This document shows, one piece after another, positions 9,795 through 20,190 of a stretch of DNA of 64,000 nucleotides. The position numbers and the translations under genes are program-made. The stretch covers positions 800,501-864,500 of the forward strand of contig WPIO01000069.1 in the NCBI GenBank assembly GCA_009760855.2, in the 5' to 3' direction. Each line of letters starts with the position of its first letter. Positions within the stretch are counted from its first letter, which is position 1. Under the pieces are notes generated by a model. The model was not told the origin of the DNA, ran no database searches, and saw only the letters and a program-made list of their open reading frames with translations. Origin of the DNA: Cristatella mucedo (Eukaryota; Bryozoa; Phylactolaemata; Cristatellidae).

Positions 9795-9955
9795 GGTTGT
9801 CTGGTTTGGTCCAGCGGTCAAGGTCAAGGTCTCATCCCGGGACCAAGGTCAAGGCTGAGGTCGTGGGCTCGAGCCCCGAGACACATGTGAAGCGCCTGAA
9901 TAGAGATTAAGTTCTCTTGGGGCGCTCTAGAAATGAATTATATTTTTAGAGGGGC
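9795..9955 (+). mobile_element. SINE-A, tRNA-headed with L2-like tail
   Basis: The head TTTGGTCCAGCGGTCAAGG resembles a pol III A box, followed by B-box-like GGGCTCGAGCCCC. The tail GTGAAGCGCCTGAATAGAG...GGGGCGCTCTAGAAATG resembles the LINE-A 3' end. The head carries a small internal duplication of GGTCAAGG. Confidence 0.7.
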
Positions 9956-10204
9956 TACACAGAGAGAAGCGCAAAGCGTTACGTGCGACTAAGTAACCGT
10001 CACCTCGTAATGTCCGTTTATGCTCTTAAAATGTAGACATTGATATGTAGCTAGTACTTGGAAACCATTTAGTAAAGGATCTGCTAGGAATCACTGGCAG
10101 TCATTGCCCGAGTTATTTAGACTTAAAATGCTTCAGCAGCTTTTCTACTTAAGCTAAGCAGCAGGGCAAGCAATTCCGACTGGTTTACAGTTGGGTATCG
10201 CAGC
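9956..10204. other. Unassigned spacer
   Basis: No repeat or gene signature seen. Confidence 0.4.
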
Positions 10205-10350
10205 AAAGATTTAACCGCCTCATCTGTATAGCGGCAGAAGAGCATTAAGGGCTATCGCCACTGCTCGCAGTCGGCGATACGGGATCGCCCAGTGCAGGAT
10301 TCGAACACACGACCTCTATCGTGAAGAGCCTTAGCTCTTAGGCTTTCGCG
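10205..10350 (-). mobile_element. SINE-C, tRNA-headed, minus orientation
   Basis: Reads GCCTCATCTGTATAGCGGCA, then AGAGCATTAAGGGCTATCGCC. A B-box complement GGATTCGAACACACGACC lies near 10297-10314, followed by the antisense head CGTGAAGAGCCTTAGCTC. Same organisation as the copies at 27.4, 58.3 and 59.7 kb. Confidence 0.6.
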
Positions 10351-11084
10351 GCTTCTGCAATAACATGCCGCAGCAGATGGTTCGCGCACTCAGCTCCTTA
10401 ACTTAGCTGCTGTAAACGTCCCAGCTGCCACTGTACACCGCTTCTCACCAACTGTCATTTGCATCCTAGCAGCTATTGTATCTACCTCTGCATTCCGTCA
10501 CTCAGTTGTAGGCATCGTCATCCTCTTACTTCGGTTTACATATCCATGTCACTTACTCTCACCGAGCAATGGCGACTTCGGTCGCATCATTGCGCATTGA
10601 TCCTTCCCGAAGTCCATCGCAGACCTCAGGTATAGGTTTTATGCTCGTAAGGCCTACAAAGGCCAAAACAGAATAACATTGCATTATCCCTGACTTGACG
10701 ACGTTTACCGTAAAGCTAAAGATAAAATTCATCAGTTCCTCGCAGCATTTTCTTGCCCACACGAATCGTCGTTTGCGTGCTGATTTTCAGACTGCCTTCT
10801 TTAGTTTTCGGCTGTTGGAAATCAGTGGGCAACAAAAATCTAGAAGAAAAGTTTTTCTCATTCTCACATATTTTTGATGATCGCATAAACGTATAGGAAA
10901 AGGGGTAGGGCTCTGACCTCTATCGACCAGGGCGGTGAACCGAGCCTGGCGGCACGCGTGAGGATACAGATTGGCCTCTCTTGGTGTGCTCTACAAAAAT
11001 GACACGCGCACACACACACACTGAAGTATCGAGAAGGGTCAATGGATAAATTCAGAAGATTGCTTCTACAGCTAGCCATCACGT
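10351..11084. other. Unassigned, with a possible decayed SINE
   Basis: No coding exon recognised. 10900-11005 reads like a much-decayed SINE-A on plus (tail-like CTCTCTTGGTGTGCTCTACAA), followed by a short (CA)n run at 10988-11000. Confidence in the SINE is low. Confidence 0.3.
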
Positions 11085-11635
11085 CCAATCCTTATCTAAG
11101 ACTAGGAACTGTCTTCTGCGATGGCTTGAAAAATAATTAACTAGCTCCGTAGTTCTGTCTCGGCTAGATTATTGTGTAATTACCTTTTTAATGGGCTGCC
11201 GAAAAAAGCCACTAGGTTGCTGCAGCTGGCTCTGAATATGGCTGCAACGCTAGCTTGCAAATCCCAGTTAGCCACGATGGCAGCCGGTTCATCAACGGAT
11301 ACAGAGCATAGTTTTTATGCTGACCCACAAGGCTAGCCATGGCTTGGCTCCTCCAAACCTAGCTGAACTGCAGCACCAGTTTCAGCCTCCTAGTGCCCTC
11401 AGGTTCTGTAGGAACAATAAAAAAGTTGTTCCATTCCTCCGCTTAAAGACCGTTGGCGAAAGAAGCTTTTGCTCTGCAAGTCCTAGGCTGAGGAAGTCGC
11501 TTCCACTGTTCTTACGAAAAGACATATATACTCTCATGCTTCCGACTATGGCACATCCTTTCCAGCCGTCCTGAGCCGCTACTTCAACGTTATTCACTAT
11601 CTTAGCTGCTCAGCTGACTCAATAACTTAATTACT
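11085..11635 (+). mobile_element. LINE-B fragment, plus orientation
   Basis: Corresponds to the RT C-terminal region of the 15.8-17.1 kb copy: DNA for LVLSRLDY...NSLLAGLPK, LTHKASHGLAPPNLAELQHQ and FLRLKTVGERSF...PLFLRKD. Frames are broken, and an 85-codon piece stays open at 11317-11574. The family 3' tail is missing. Confidence 0.75.
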
Positions 11636-11794
11636 TTGACGTGAGAATGCTGCACCGCAAGCTTTACGGTTGCACTTGCCGCGACCTTCACCTGATTGCT
11701 CGCGGACGACCGACCCTCTCCTCTTGGGCATTTTGGTCCGAATAAAAATAAATGACTTCAGAGCGCATTGCTGACGCGATAGATACAAGCGTAG

Positions 11795-12098
11795 CGACAT
11801 CCCCTGATTTGACGAGTTTAGAAAGAAGCTAAAAGCCGTCGAAGGTCTGTCGAAGCATTTAGTGGGTTCTTGCGACTCGTCCTCTACGTGCTTAAGCATG
11901 CTGACGCTGTGCACGCTGCCGCTTACCGTATTTGCATGTTGACCTGTGCATATCACCTATAACCATGTTGTGCTTGTTGACATTGAGCATGCTGCCGCTA
12001 ACCATTCGATAGTGCTTCCTTGAAAGCAAATGCAAAGTGCCTAGAACGAGATTAAGTTCTTCGAGGGCGTTTTGCAAATGCATTATTACTATTATTTC
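11795..12098 (+). mobile_element. LINE-A 3' end, plus orientation
   Basis: Contains the end of the ORF (TSPDLTS), the 3' UTR with its GCATGCTG-type repeats, the AAGTGCCTAGAACGAGATT...GGGCG tail hairpin, and ATTATTACTATTATT. Strongly 5' truncated and moderately diverged. The 160 bases before it are unassigned. Confidence 0.75.
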
Positions 12099-12099
12099 A

Positions 12100-12433
12100 A
12101 GTCCGAAGCGCTGACTGCGGCGGTCGAGCGAAGCTGCTCTCACCCTCGCACGAGCTATCACGCGTGTGTCCTGTTCGCGGCTCGCTCGGCCGCTCGCCTG
12201 CGGCAGCTCTGCCCCGCGTGAGCGCTCTGCGGCAGCTCTGCTGTCGGCCGACGGTGGCTATGCGCCTTTCAGCACCCGGCGCTAACATTGAGCCATCTGG
12301 AGCGCTTCTCAAAACAAAAATCGCATTCACTGGTAACAAATCATTAGCGAGCCCGGGTACGGGTAGTGACACCGCTCCGCGGCGGAGCACGTGTCGGAGC
12401 CGGAGCACGTGACTTGGTTGGAACCTGAGGAGG

Positions 12434-12474
<41 letters not shown>

Positions 12475-12635
12475 ATGCTGGAATGCGACCCGAGATGCGC
12501 GCGACGAGTGATTTGACGGAGGGTGGCGGCTCGCGGTGACCTTGCAGTCGCCGCGCACTGGGATGCGCGCGAGCGGCATTTTGGCGAAGTCTGCAGAACG
12601 GCGACTCGGTTTCACGTGCGATGCCAGCGTGACGG
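12100..12635. promoter_or_regulatory. CpG-rich island with (GGC)n and paired E-boxes
   Basis: High G+C with dense CpG. A (GGC)n run of about 12 units lies at 12434-12474. Two CACGTG E-boxes (12388-12393 and 12406-12411) sit in a direct repeat of CGGAGCACGTG 18 bases apart. Long frames on both strands (for example minus 12097-12702) are explained by composition, since the Ala run is the GGC repeat and the ends run into LINE sequence. A promoter role is an inference. Confidence 0.4.
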
Positions 12636-12893
12636 GCGGTCCCTGTGATTCGTCCTTCACGTGCTTATGCGTGCTGACACTGTGCATGCTGCCACTAACC
12701 ACATTTGCATGCTGACCCTGTGCATGTCACCCTTAGCCATGTTAATCATTTTGTTGGTTTTTCAAGCATGATTTTTTTCTTACCATTCAATTGCATTTCC
12801 CTTTGCAGCAATTGTAAAGCGCCTAGAAAGAGATTAAGTTCTCTGAGGTTGCTTTATCAAGTACATTATTATTATTATTACTATTATTATTAG
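12636..12893 (+). mobile_element. LINE-A 3' UTR and tail, plus
   Basis: Begins in the 3' UTR (TCCCTGTGATTCGTCCTT) and ends with AAAGCGCCTAGAAAGAGATT...TATTATTATTATTACTATT. Severely 5' truncated. It lies within GC-rich DNA that continues on both sides, so it probably inserted into the island. Confidence 0.8.
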
Positions 12894-13103
12894 GAATGCC
12901 GCCGGCGGGCGACTTCGGGACGGCGCGAACGCGAACGCTTCGGTTTTCGCGTTGCATTCGGTTTGCGGGCACTCACGATTGGCTGGCAGCAAGTCCCGCG
13001 TCTCCGCGCGGCGGGAGCCGCGTCGAACGCAAGGGCACACTGTGCTCGAGCGTGTACGTTCTACCGCCCTTAGATGGTGGTGTACGAAGTTGTAGACGCC
13101 GCG

Positions 13104-13250
13104 CTGGTTTGGTCTAGCGATTAAGGTGCTCGCCCCGGGGACCAAGGTCTGACTGAGGTCGTGGGCTCGAGCCCCGAGGAATATGTGAAGCGCCTGAATT
13201 GAGATTAAGTTCTCTTGGGGCGCTATATAAATGAATTATATTCATATATA
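13104..13250 (+). mobile_element. SINE-A copy, best preserved
   Basis: Head CTGGTTTGGTCTAGCGATTAAGG (A box), B-box region GTCGTGGGCTCGAGCCCC, then the L2-like tail GTGAAGCGCCTGAATTGAG...TTGGGGCGCTATATAAATG. Length about 145 bp. The tail can be aligned base by base with the LINE-A tail at 12.83 kb. Confidence 0.8.
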
Positions 13251-13730
13251 TTTATTTTTAGACTGGCAGCTAAATCCCAATTATGTATAGGCGTATCTAC
13301 CTACGCATATACCTCCGCGCATGTAGTCGCACATATATTGCAGATATAGACATGTGCGTGAATGCATAAGTTATAATACTTATTCATTTTTAAATGGACC
13401 GAACAGGATTTACAGGTACTCGCCCAGTCTGCCACACTTTGTGTACCGATGAGAGTCGGCAGGCATTTAGAGCAGGTTAGCGACGGCCAATCGACGGGAG
13501 TCGGCTAATATTTTGTAAGCATCGCTAGCCATCGCGCCGCCGGCATCGGTTGGACGACTTACATTTTCGCGGAGTAATTCCGCGAGTCGTCTGAGAGCGC
13601 CGCAGCGAGTCGCTGCGACCGATCAGCCTCCGGCTTCGATCTCAAGAGCTTGGCGAGCAGCAGCAGCCGCTCTCTACGGTCGGGGGAAAGAAAGGCTGCG
13701 AGCTGTTCCGTGTCCTCGCTTCCGCACTTA
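13251..13730. other. Unassigned spacer
   Basis: AT-rich to 13390, then GC-rich with a short nested inverted repeat near 13553-13592 (TCGCGGAGTAATTCCGCGA core). No gene or transposon recognised. Confidence 0.4.
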
Positions 13731-14548
13731 ACAATAATAATAATGCACTTACAGTAAAAGCACCCTCAGATAACTCAATCTCTCTCGAGGCGCTTTACAT
13801 TTGCGGCAAAGGGAATGCAATTGAATGGTGAGTAATAACATGCTTGATACACAAACAAAATGAATCACATGATTAGGGGTGACATGCACAGGGTCAGCAT
13901 GCAAATGTGGTTAGTGGCAGCATGCACAGTGTCAGCACGCATAAGCACATCAAGGACGAATCACAGGGACCCACTAAATGCTGCCCTAAATAGGTGTTGT
14001 TAAGTTCTTTTTAAATGTGGTCAGGTCAGGGGATATTCTGACGCATGTCGGGAGGGATTTCCAGGCTTTGGGAGCATACGAACTAAATGCATGGTCTCCA
14101 AAGGATTTGAGGTTTGTACGAGGTATTTCTAGACTGTTGGATTCCGAAAAGCGAGTGGTACGATGCTTGGCCTCATGGGGGAGTATATCTGAGAGATAGG
14201 CTGGAGCCAAAGGATGAAGTGCCCTAAAAGTGAGCGACAAAACCTTGAAATCGATCCGTCGCTTTAATGGTAGCCAGTGCAGGTCGGTGAGAAGTGGTGG
14301 GATGTGGCAACTGCAACGCTCACGACAGACAAGCCTAGCTGCGGAGTTTAGCACCAGCTGCAGTCGCCTGATTGCACATGCTGGTAGGCCAATAAGCAGT
14401 GAGTCGCAGAAGTCGAGACGGGATGTCACGAATGCATGGACCAACTTGGACGTGGTATCCTTATCTAAAAAAACCCGAATTTTAGCAACGTCATGAAGCT
14501 GAAAATAGGCAGATTTGACTGTGGAGCTGAGATGGTCGTCTAACAATT
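13731..14548 (-). mobile_element. LINE-A copy, 5' truncated
   Basis: Starts at left with (AAT)n, then the tail hairpin, the 3' UTR and the ORF C-terminal region. A 186-codon frame (13986-14546) matches the end of the long LINE-A ORF: SSTVKSAYFQLHD, TSRLDFCDSLL, RCSCHIPPLLTDLHWLP, FGDHAFSSYAPKAW. It is one of the better-preserved copies. Truncation falls in the region reading LDDHLSS. Confidence 0.85.
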
Positions 14549-15804
14549 AACTAATTCATCTAACTTCCGCTGCAGTGCGGCCCCTAAGCACTAAGCACTG
14601 CGGCACGATGGCTACCAGATCGCTGCCCGGCTTTCCGTTCACCAGAGGTCAGAGGGCAGCCAGCCTATACAGCTGCTCTTGCAGAGCGCGCACAGGACGA
14701 CTTTGAGGCTTTCGGTCCATCGCAAGAGACGTGGCTGATCGCCATGGTAGGAGGACTAAGCTTATGTGCTCGCGCCACTGCATTCGACAGCAATGAATGC
14801 ACTTTGACCGGTTGGGGAGCGGATCCCTCAACTTTACGTACTCGGTTACTAATGAAATTGTAAATCCGAGGCCGGTCCACCCTTTTTTACAGTAAGACCG
14901 AACGAGCCAGGCCAGGCGCAGCTTTCGCCACGCGACCACGCCGAGGCCGAAGTGCCGACGGGAGTTACAAGTCTGCGTTCAGCGGAACAAAGAGGCCCAC
15001 AGTCGGCTCACCGATAGTTCCCAGTCCACCGACTACGCCGAGCAGCAATATTGAAAGTAGCAGGTCCAATGTATAGCATCCCGAGTGAACTTATTCTCAA
15101 TCGATGCCCTTTTCAAACCCGAGATAGAGAATCTATACCAGAGGACTAGTGGAATGCATGGCAGCCAGCATGCAAAAGCAATCGAGAGAGTCATTCTTAG
15201 GCCAGCTTGCTAAAAGCAAGTGTAAAGGAAATGGCGGCCGCCGGCTCGAATGACCTCTGGCTAGTAGCGTACACTGAGGCGGTCGCAGCTAGGCATGCCG
15301 CGTTGTACATGACAACAGGTAAGAGTGTCAAGCACGCTGGAGTAGGAAAACACATGTTCCGTAAGGCTAAAGGAAAGCTGACCAAAACAGAGGAGTCTTC
15401 AGCGGAGATTTATGACACGAAAGCTTATTTTAGGTAGTTCCCCGTAGCCATTCGCTAGTTCCGGACCACCTGTGCGTGCGAGCTGGAGGCTCGGTCACCA
15501 AAGGAGCTTAGCTTGGCTCGAGTAACGGCGAGATCGTCGGAGGCTAAGGAAGAACAACGGGATGCAAGAGCACTGGAGGAGCAAGAAGGTCAAGGACAGG
15601 TGGTCAGGCAAACGCGGGTAGAAAAACCTACAAGCCAAACCAAGGATCTCAAAATTCATTTGATTTTTGATAGCAGGGCAGCGAAGCTCAGATGGAAGCT
15701 CTTTGTTGTGGCAGATGTGCCATTGACGGCAGATCAGAGGAGCCGCCGAGTTTTGCTACAGTTGCAGGCGATTAAGGGGACAAGCAGAAGTCCTGCATTA
15801 AGGT
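14549..15804. other. Unassigned; two plus-strand open frames of unknown nature
   Basis: 14549-15205 shows nothing recognisable. Plus frames at 15207-15437 (76 residues, MLKASVKEMAAAGSNDLWLV start, Lys-rich end) and 15513-15833 (106 residues, contains DLKIHLIFDSRAAKLRWKLF) have mixed amino-acid content. Neither shows a domain; the second overlaps the LINE-B tail at its end. They could be host exons or chance. Confidence 0.3.
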
Positions 15805-15805
15805 C

Positions 15806-17072
15806 ATGTAATGTAATGTATCTCCGTCTGTAACTCCACAAAGCCATAAAGACCATGTGGGTGTTACGGAGGAGAGTTTTGTATAGCGCACTCACAGCCT
15901 CAGCGGCTTTCGGCATGCATTCGGTTGCCAACAGACTTCGTCTCACGAAACAAAGAGAAAGCGGGAAGCATAGCAGAGTCAGGAGAGCAGTTGAGGTAGT
16001 GAGTAGCATAGAAATAGCAGCTCAGGACCGCAGAAAAGGATGTGCCATAGTCAGCAGTACGAGAGTAGTTGTCGTTGCGTAAGAATTGTGGAAGCGAGTT
16101 CCACAGTCTAGGACCTGCGGAGCTAAAGCTTCTATCGCCAATGGTCTTTAAGCGGAGGAATGGAACTGCTAATTTATTGTCAACACAGGACCTGAGGGTG
16201 CGAAGAGGCTGAAACTGGTGCTGCATATCAGCTAGGTACGAAGGAGCCAAGCCGTGACGGGCCTTGTGGGTAAGCGTAAGAACTTTGCTCTGGATCCGTT
16301 GCTCAACCGGCATCCATCCTAGCTCTTTCAGCAAAGGAGACATGTGGTCAAACCTGTGGGACTTGAAGACTAGCCTTGTAGCCATATTTATAGTTAGCTG
16401 CAGTAGCCTAGTTGCATTCTTTGGTAACCCAGCCAAGAGGGAATTAAAATAATCAAGCCGAGACAGAACTAAGGAGCTAGTCAAATATTTTGCAAGCCAC
16501 TGAAGAAGATAGCTCCTAATCGTGGATAGGAATCGGACGCGAGGGCTAGCTGTAGAATCAGTCTTCTGAATGAAGCTTTTAAAATTGAGGCAGCTGTCGA
16601 AAACGCCACATAAATTGCGAGCACGTGGTGATGGTCGCACAATAGCGTCGCCTATTAGAAGAGCAAAGCCTTTTAATGCAGCCACAGGCTTAGGGTGTCC
16701 AATGAGCAGCAGTTCGGTTTTGTCATCACTTAATTTCAGGAAGTTTTCCGACATCCAGGATTGAATGTCGGCAAGGCAAGCAGTCAGTATCTCAGTTGCT
16801 GCAGCAGATTCCGATGGTTGGAATAAAAAATTCAGCTGAGTATCGTCAGCGGAATAGTGATATCTTATTCCGTGCGCCTTAATCACTTTCCCCAGAGGTT
16901 GAGTATAGATGGAGAACAGCAAGGGATCGAGTACAGACCCTTGAGGGACTCCACAGGTGACCCATCTCGTGTGTGAGACCTGAACCCCACAAGTCACTGA
17001 TTGAACACGATCAGACAAGTACGATTTAAACCACGCCACTGCCTCATCTGCCAGAACGATGATTGTTCTCAA
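15806..17072 (-). mobile_element. LINE-B, longest copy: RT C-terminal half
   Basis: Short ATGTA-type tail at 15806, then the family 3' end (GTCTGTAACTCCACAAAGCC antisense). A 390-codon frame (15900-17072, minus) begins in the RT thumb-side fingers (WFKSYLSDRVQS). It has GVPQGSVLDPLLFSIY and YSADDTQL, where the YADD box has an extra Ser, then FLKLSDDKTELL and the C-terminal LTHKARHGLAPSYLAD and GPRLWNSLPQFLRND. It is 5' truncated before the first RT motifs. Protein similarity to LINE-A is clear but the nucleotide 3' ends differ, so it is a separate L2/CR1-like family. Confidence 0.85.
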
Positions 17073-17075
17073 TAG

Positions 17076-18658
17076 TGGAACTTAAGCAACTACCGCTCAG
17101 TCTCCCTTCTATCATTCCTATCAAAGACACTGGAACGGATCGTGGCGGACCAGCTAAACTCGTATATCAAAACCTCACACCTTGCTAGTAAGTTCCAGTC
17201 TAGCTTTAGAGCTAATCACTCCACAGAGTCAGCATTGCTTAGGGTATACGACGACCGACTTAGGAATGCAGACGTGGGTAGAGTATCTCTGCTTGTTTTG
17301 CTCGATCTGTCGGCAGCTTTTGATACCATCGATCACGAAGTTCTTCTAGAGCACCGCTCATCTCGCGTGGGCATCACTGGCACTGCTCTGCAGTGGTTCA
17401 GGTCCTATCTCAGTGGGAGACTCCAGAGTATTGACGTGAATGGACAAAGATCATCTGAGGTACCTCTGAAATATGGCATACCTCAGGGCTCTGTGCTAGG
17501 TCCGGTTCTTTTTTCATGGTTTATACTCTGCCTCTTGCTGATGTGATTGCCAAGCACAATCTAGGCTTTCACTGCTATGCGGATGACACTCAGTTGTACC
17601 TTTGCTTTGATCCCTCCCAGCCTTCGAGCACCTCAAATTCTCTCAAATCACTTGCTGCATGTATTGATGACATCCGCACATGGATGGCAGCAAATTTTCT
17701 AAAACTTAACGATGATAAAACTAACTTACTAGTTATGGGCAAACCCAGTGTGATCCAGAGATTGGAAAGGCTGACGCTCAAAATTGGCTCTGCCAGCATA
17801 TCTCCAGTTGAATCAGCTCGAAATCTAGGTGTCATATTCCAAAGCGACCTCTCGTTAGACGACCATATCAGCTCCACAGTCAAATCTTCCTGTTTTCAGT
17901 TTCATAACATTGCTAAAATTTGGGCTTGTTTCGATAAGGATACCACGTCCAAGTTGGTCCATGCATTCGTGACATCCCGTCTCGACTTCTGAAACTCTCT
18001 GCTCGCTGGCCTACCGGCATGTGCGATCGGGCGATTGCAGCTGGTGCGAAACTCCGCAGCTAGGCTTGTCTGTCGTGAGCGTCGCAGTTGCCACATTACT
18101 CCACTTTTCGCCAACCTGCACTGGCTATTCAAGCAACGGATTGACTTCAAGGTTTTGTCGCTCACTTTTAGGCCACTTTATTCTTTGGCTCCAGCCTATC
18201 TCTCAGATATACTCCCCCATGAGGCCAAGCATCGTACCACTCGCTTTTCGGAATCCAACAGTCTAGAAATACCTCGTACAAACCTCAAATCCTATGGAGA
18301 CCGTGCATTTAGTTCGTATGCTCCCAAAGCCTGGAACTCCCTCCCGACCTGCGGCAGAACATCCCTGACCTGACCACATTTAAAAAGAACTTACACGTCT
18401 ATTTAGGACAGCATTTAGTGGGTTCCTGTGATTCGTCCTTGATGTGCTTATGCGTGCTGACACTGTGCATGCTGCCACTAACCACATTTGAATGCTGACC
18501 CTGTGCATGTCACCCCTAACCATGTTATTCATCTTGTTTGTTTGTCAAGCATGATTTTACTCACCATTCAATTGCATTTCCCTTTGCAGCAAATGTAAAG
18601 CGCCTAGAGAGAGATTGAGTTCTCTCAGGGCGCTTTATCAAGTGAATTATTATTATTT
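17076..18658 (+). mobile_element. LINE-A copy, RT to tail, frameshifted
   Basis: Abuts the LINE-B 5' end head to head. It reads NYRSV-type RT motif 1, LLDLSAAFDTIDHEVLLEH, YGIPQGSVLGPVLF, then a one-base shift near 17513 and FHCYADDTQLYLCF with YADD intact. A stop at about 17990 (Cys to TGA in DFCNSL) and a small deletion near 18125 follow, then the C-terminus, the 3' UTR and TATTATTATTTATTATTA. The 17586-17990 part is almost identical to 7920-8330. Confidence 0.85.
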
Positions 18659-18661
18659 ATT

Positions 18662-18995
18662 ATTATCGTTCATGACAATTACCATGTTGCGGTGTTGCAA
18701 ACGCGTGAAATATTTAGCCTTTCGTGCTCCTATCTATGCAGACCCTGATTTTGGCGATGTTGCTAACTGAAATAATGCAGGCTTGACATCGCAGTAAACA
18801 CGTGCTCCTCTAATGAGCAGCTGCAAGGGAATCAAGTGACTCGGCTGAGGAGCTGGGCTTAGCAAGGTCGGAGGATTGGCAGAGCTGGCTGTCGTCTGCA
18901 GCGTAGTGATGAAAGCCACGATTGCCCTGAAACTGCGCCTGCTTTGAGGATAGTTTCTCAGGCCGAACAAGAGAAGCTGTTAATGGTTTATGCAC
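18662..18995 (-). mobile_element. Old LINE-A-like RT relic
   Basis: Minus translation gives GNRGFHHYAADDSQL, PSSSAESLDSLAAAH and, further on, NIAKIRVCIDRST. These match the YADD region and the NIAKIRACLDKDT block of LINE-A with many changes. It is much older than the copy to its left. Confidence 0.6.
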
Positions 18996-19744
18996 CCAAA
19001 GGGAATCTTAGAGCCTGCTAGGACACTGCACCGGCGAGGGGGGGGGGGGGGGAGGGCATCGGCTGACCTCGTGCTTGGAGGCTCACGGGAGGTGACCTCC
19101 AAGCGTTTGCAGTAATTGGCGACTGCTAGCGCCCCCCAGAGTTAGGTCCTTGCTTGTGCGGCGGCGGCAGCAGTGTGCAGTGCATTGCCGGCTATGAAGC
19201 AAACGAAGGTTTCGTTACCAGACTTCGATCGTGATGCCTCTTCGTGGCCACGGTCCACTCGACATGCTTGCAGACAGTGCGGCTTCAAGGACAGCTAGCT
19301 GCTCGTGAGCTGGGAATTCTTGCTGACGCCGCAGAGGTCAGCGATGTGATGCCCGACCGCAAGCCGATGTGTCGGGCCCCCACATCCGGCTGGCTGCAGC
19401 CGATTGTCGCTGCCAGCTGTCGCTCCGAGGTCGCTCTCTTCTCAGCCTGCGATCAGCACGATCAGACTTTTCCTTCTGCTCTACGGCGGCCGCAATAAAT
19501 GCTGCTGGACCTAACCATATTGTACACTTGCCCTTGAGCAGACGCTCCAATGGCGACCCAATCGTGCGAAGGCTGCCGGGATTGGTGGGCTGTAGAAACC
19601 GTGTCCGTACGAGTGTCGTGCGTCGGCTCTTTCTAACGCGTATACAGGACGAGTAGAAAAAGCAGATCGCGTGCAAGGACACCGGCTATGCCCAATGCCC
19701 GTCGAAGCGGTGTTCAACAGGCTTCGTTTGGTTAGCCAAAGTGA
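18996..19744. other. Unassigned, moderately GC-rich
   Basis: A G13 homopolymer lies at 19039-19052. Overlapping frames on both strands at 19244-19717 (for example plus 19369-19656, minus 19338-19682) have no recognisable domain. No splice-supported exon could be picked out. Confidence 0.35.
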
Positions 19745-19798
19745 TGACCTAGATTCTGATCTAGATTCTGACCTAGATTCTGATTCTAGATAGATTCT
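19745..19798. repeat. 12-bp tandem repeat
   Basis: About four units of GACCTAGATTCT, with C/T variation, then a partial unit. Confidence 0.8.
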
Positions 19799-19933
19799 GC
19801 CCTGGGATGGCGCATAGCAAGTTGCAAGATTGTCGCCATTTGACGTCCGCTGAATCCATCCTCGTATGGATATTCAGCTTTGCTTTGTCGACGTAGTCCC
19901 TGCTCAATGTTGGCCCGCTACTCTAGTTTATAT

Positions 19934-19982
19934 AAAAGTTACATCCTGGTGAGCTATTACGGCTCACCAGGATGTAACTTTT
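19934..19982. repeat. Perfect 21-bp hairpin with 7-base loop
   Basis: Left arm 19934-19954 (AAAAGTTACATCCTGGTGAG plus C) is the exact reverse complement of 19962-19982; loop TATTACG. The inner arm GGTGAGC...GGCTCACC resembles the palindromic head of the SINE-B copy that starts 20 bases downstream. It may be a folded-back SINE start, or a small hairpin RNA source. Confidence 0.85.
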
Positions 19983-20001
19983 GCAGGCGACAGTGGGGTA
20001 T

Positions 20002-20190
20002 GGTGAGCCGTGATGGCTCACTAGGTAAGGTGGTTGCTTTTCACGACCTCGGCCCCGAGGTCGTGGGTTCGAATCCTGTGATGGGCGATCCTTTATTGCC
20101 ACTGCAAGCGGTGGGGATAGCTGTCAAGGCTCTTCTGTCGCTATACAAAAAGAGGCTGTTAAATCACCTGGTATTTATTTATTTATTTAC
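20002..20190 (+). mobile_element. SINE-B, well preserved
   Basis: tRNA-like head with A box TGGCTCACTAGG (20014-20025) and perfect B box GGTTCGAATCC (20066-20076). A unique body follows (GCAAGCGGTGG...GGCTCTTCTGTCGC), with TACAAAAAGAGGCTGTTAAATC and an (ATTT)n tail. Pol III transcription is expected from the two boxes. Confidence 0.85.

Noticed and set aside
13551-13592. Nested short inverted repeat TCGCGGA..TCCGCGA
   Set aside because: Seven-base arms are common by chance in GC-rich DNA; noted but not scored.
20002-20080. A host tRNA gene
   Set aside because: The A and B boxes belong to a SINE-B head: the tRNA arms are not complete and the same body and tail follow in other copies.
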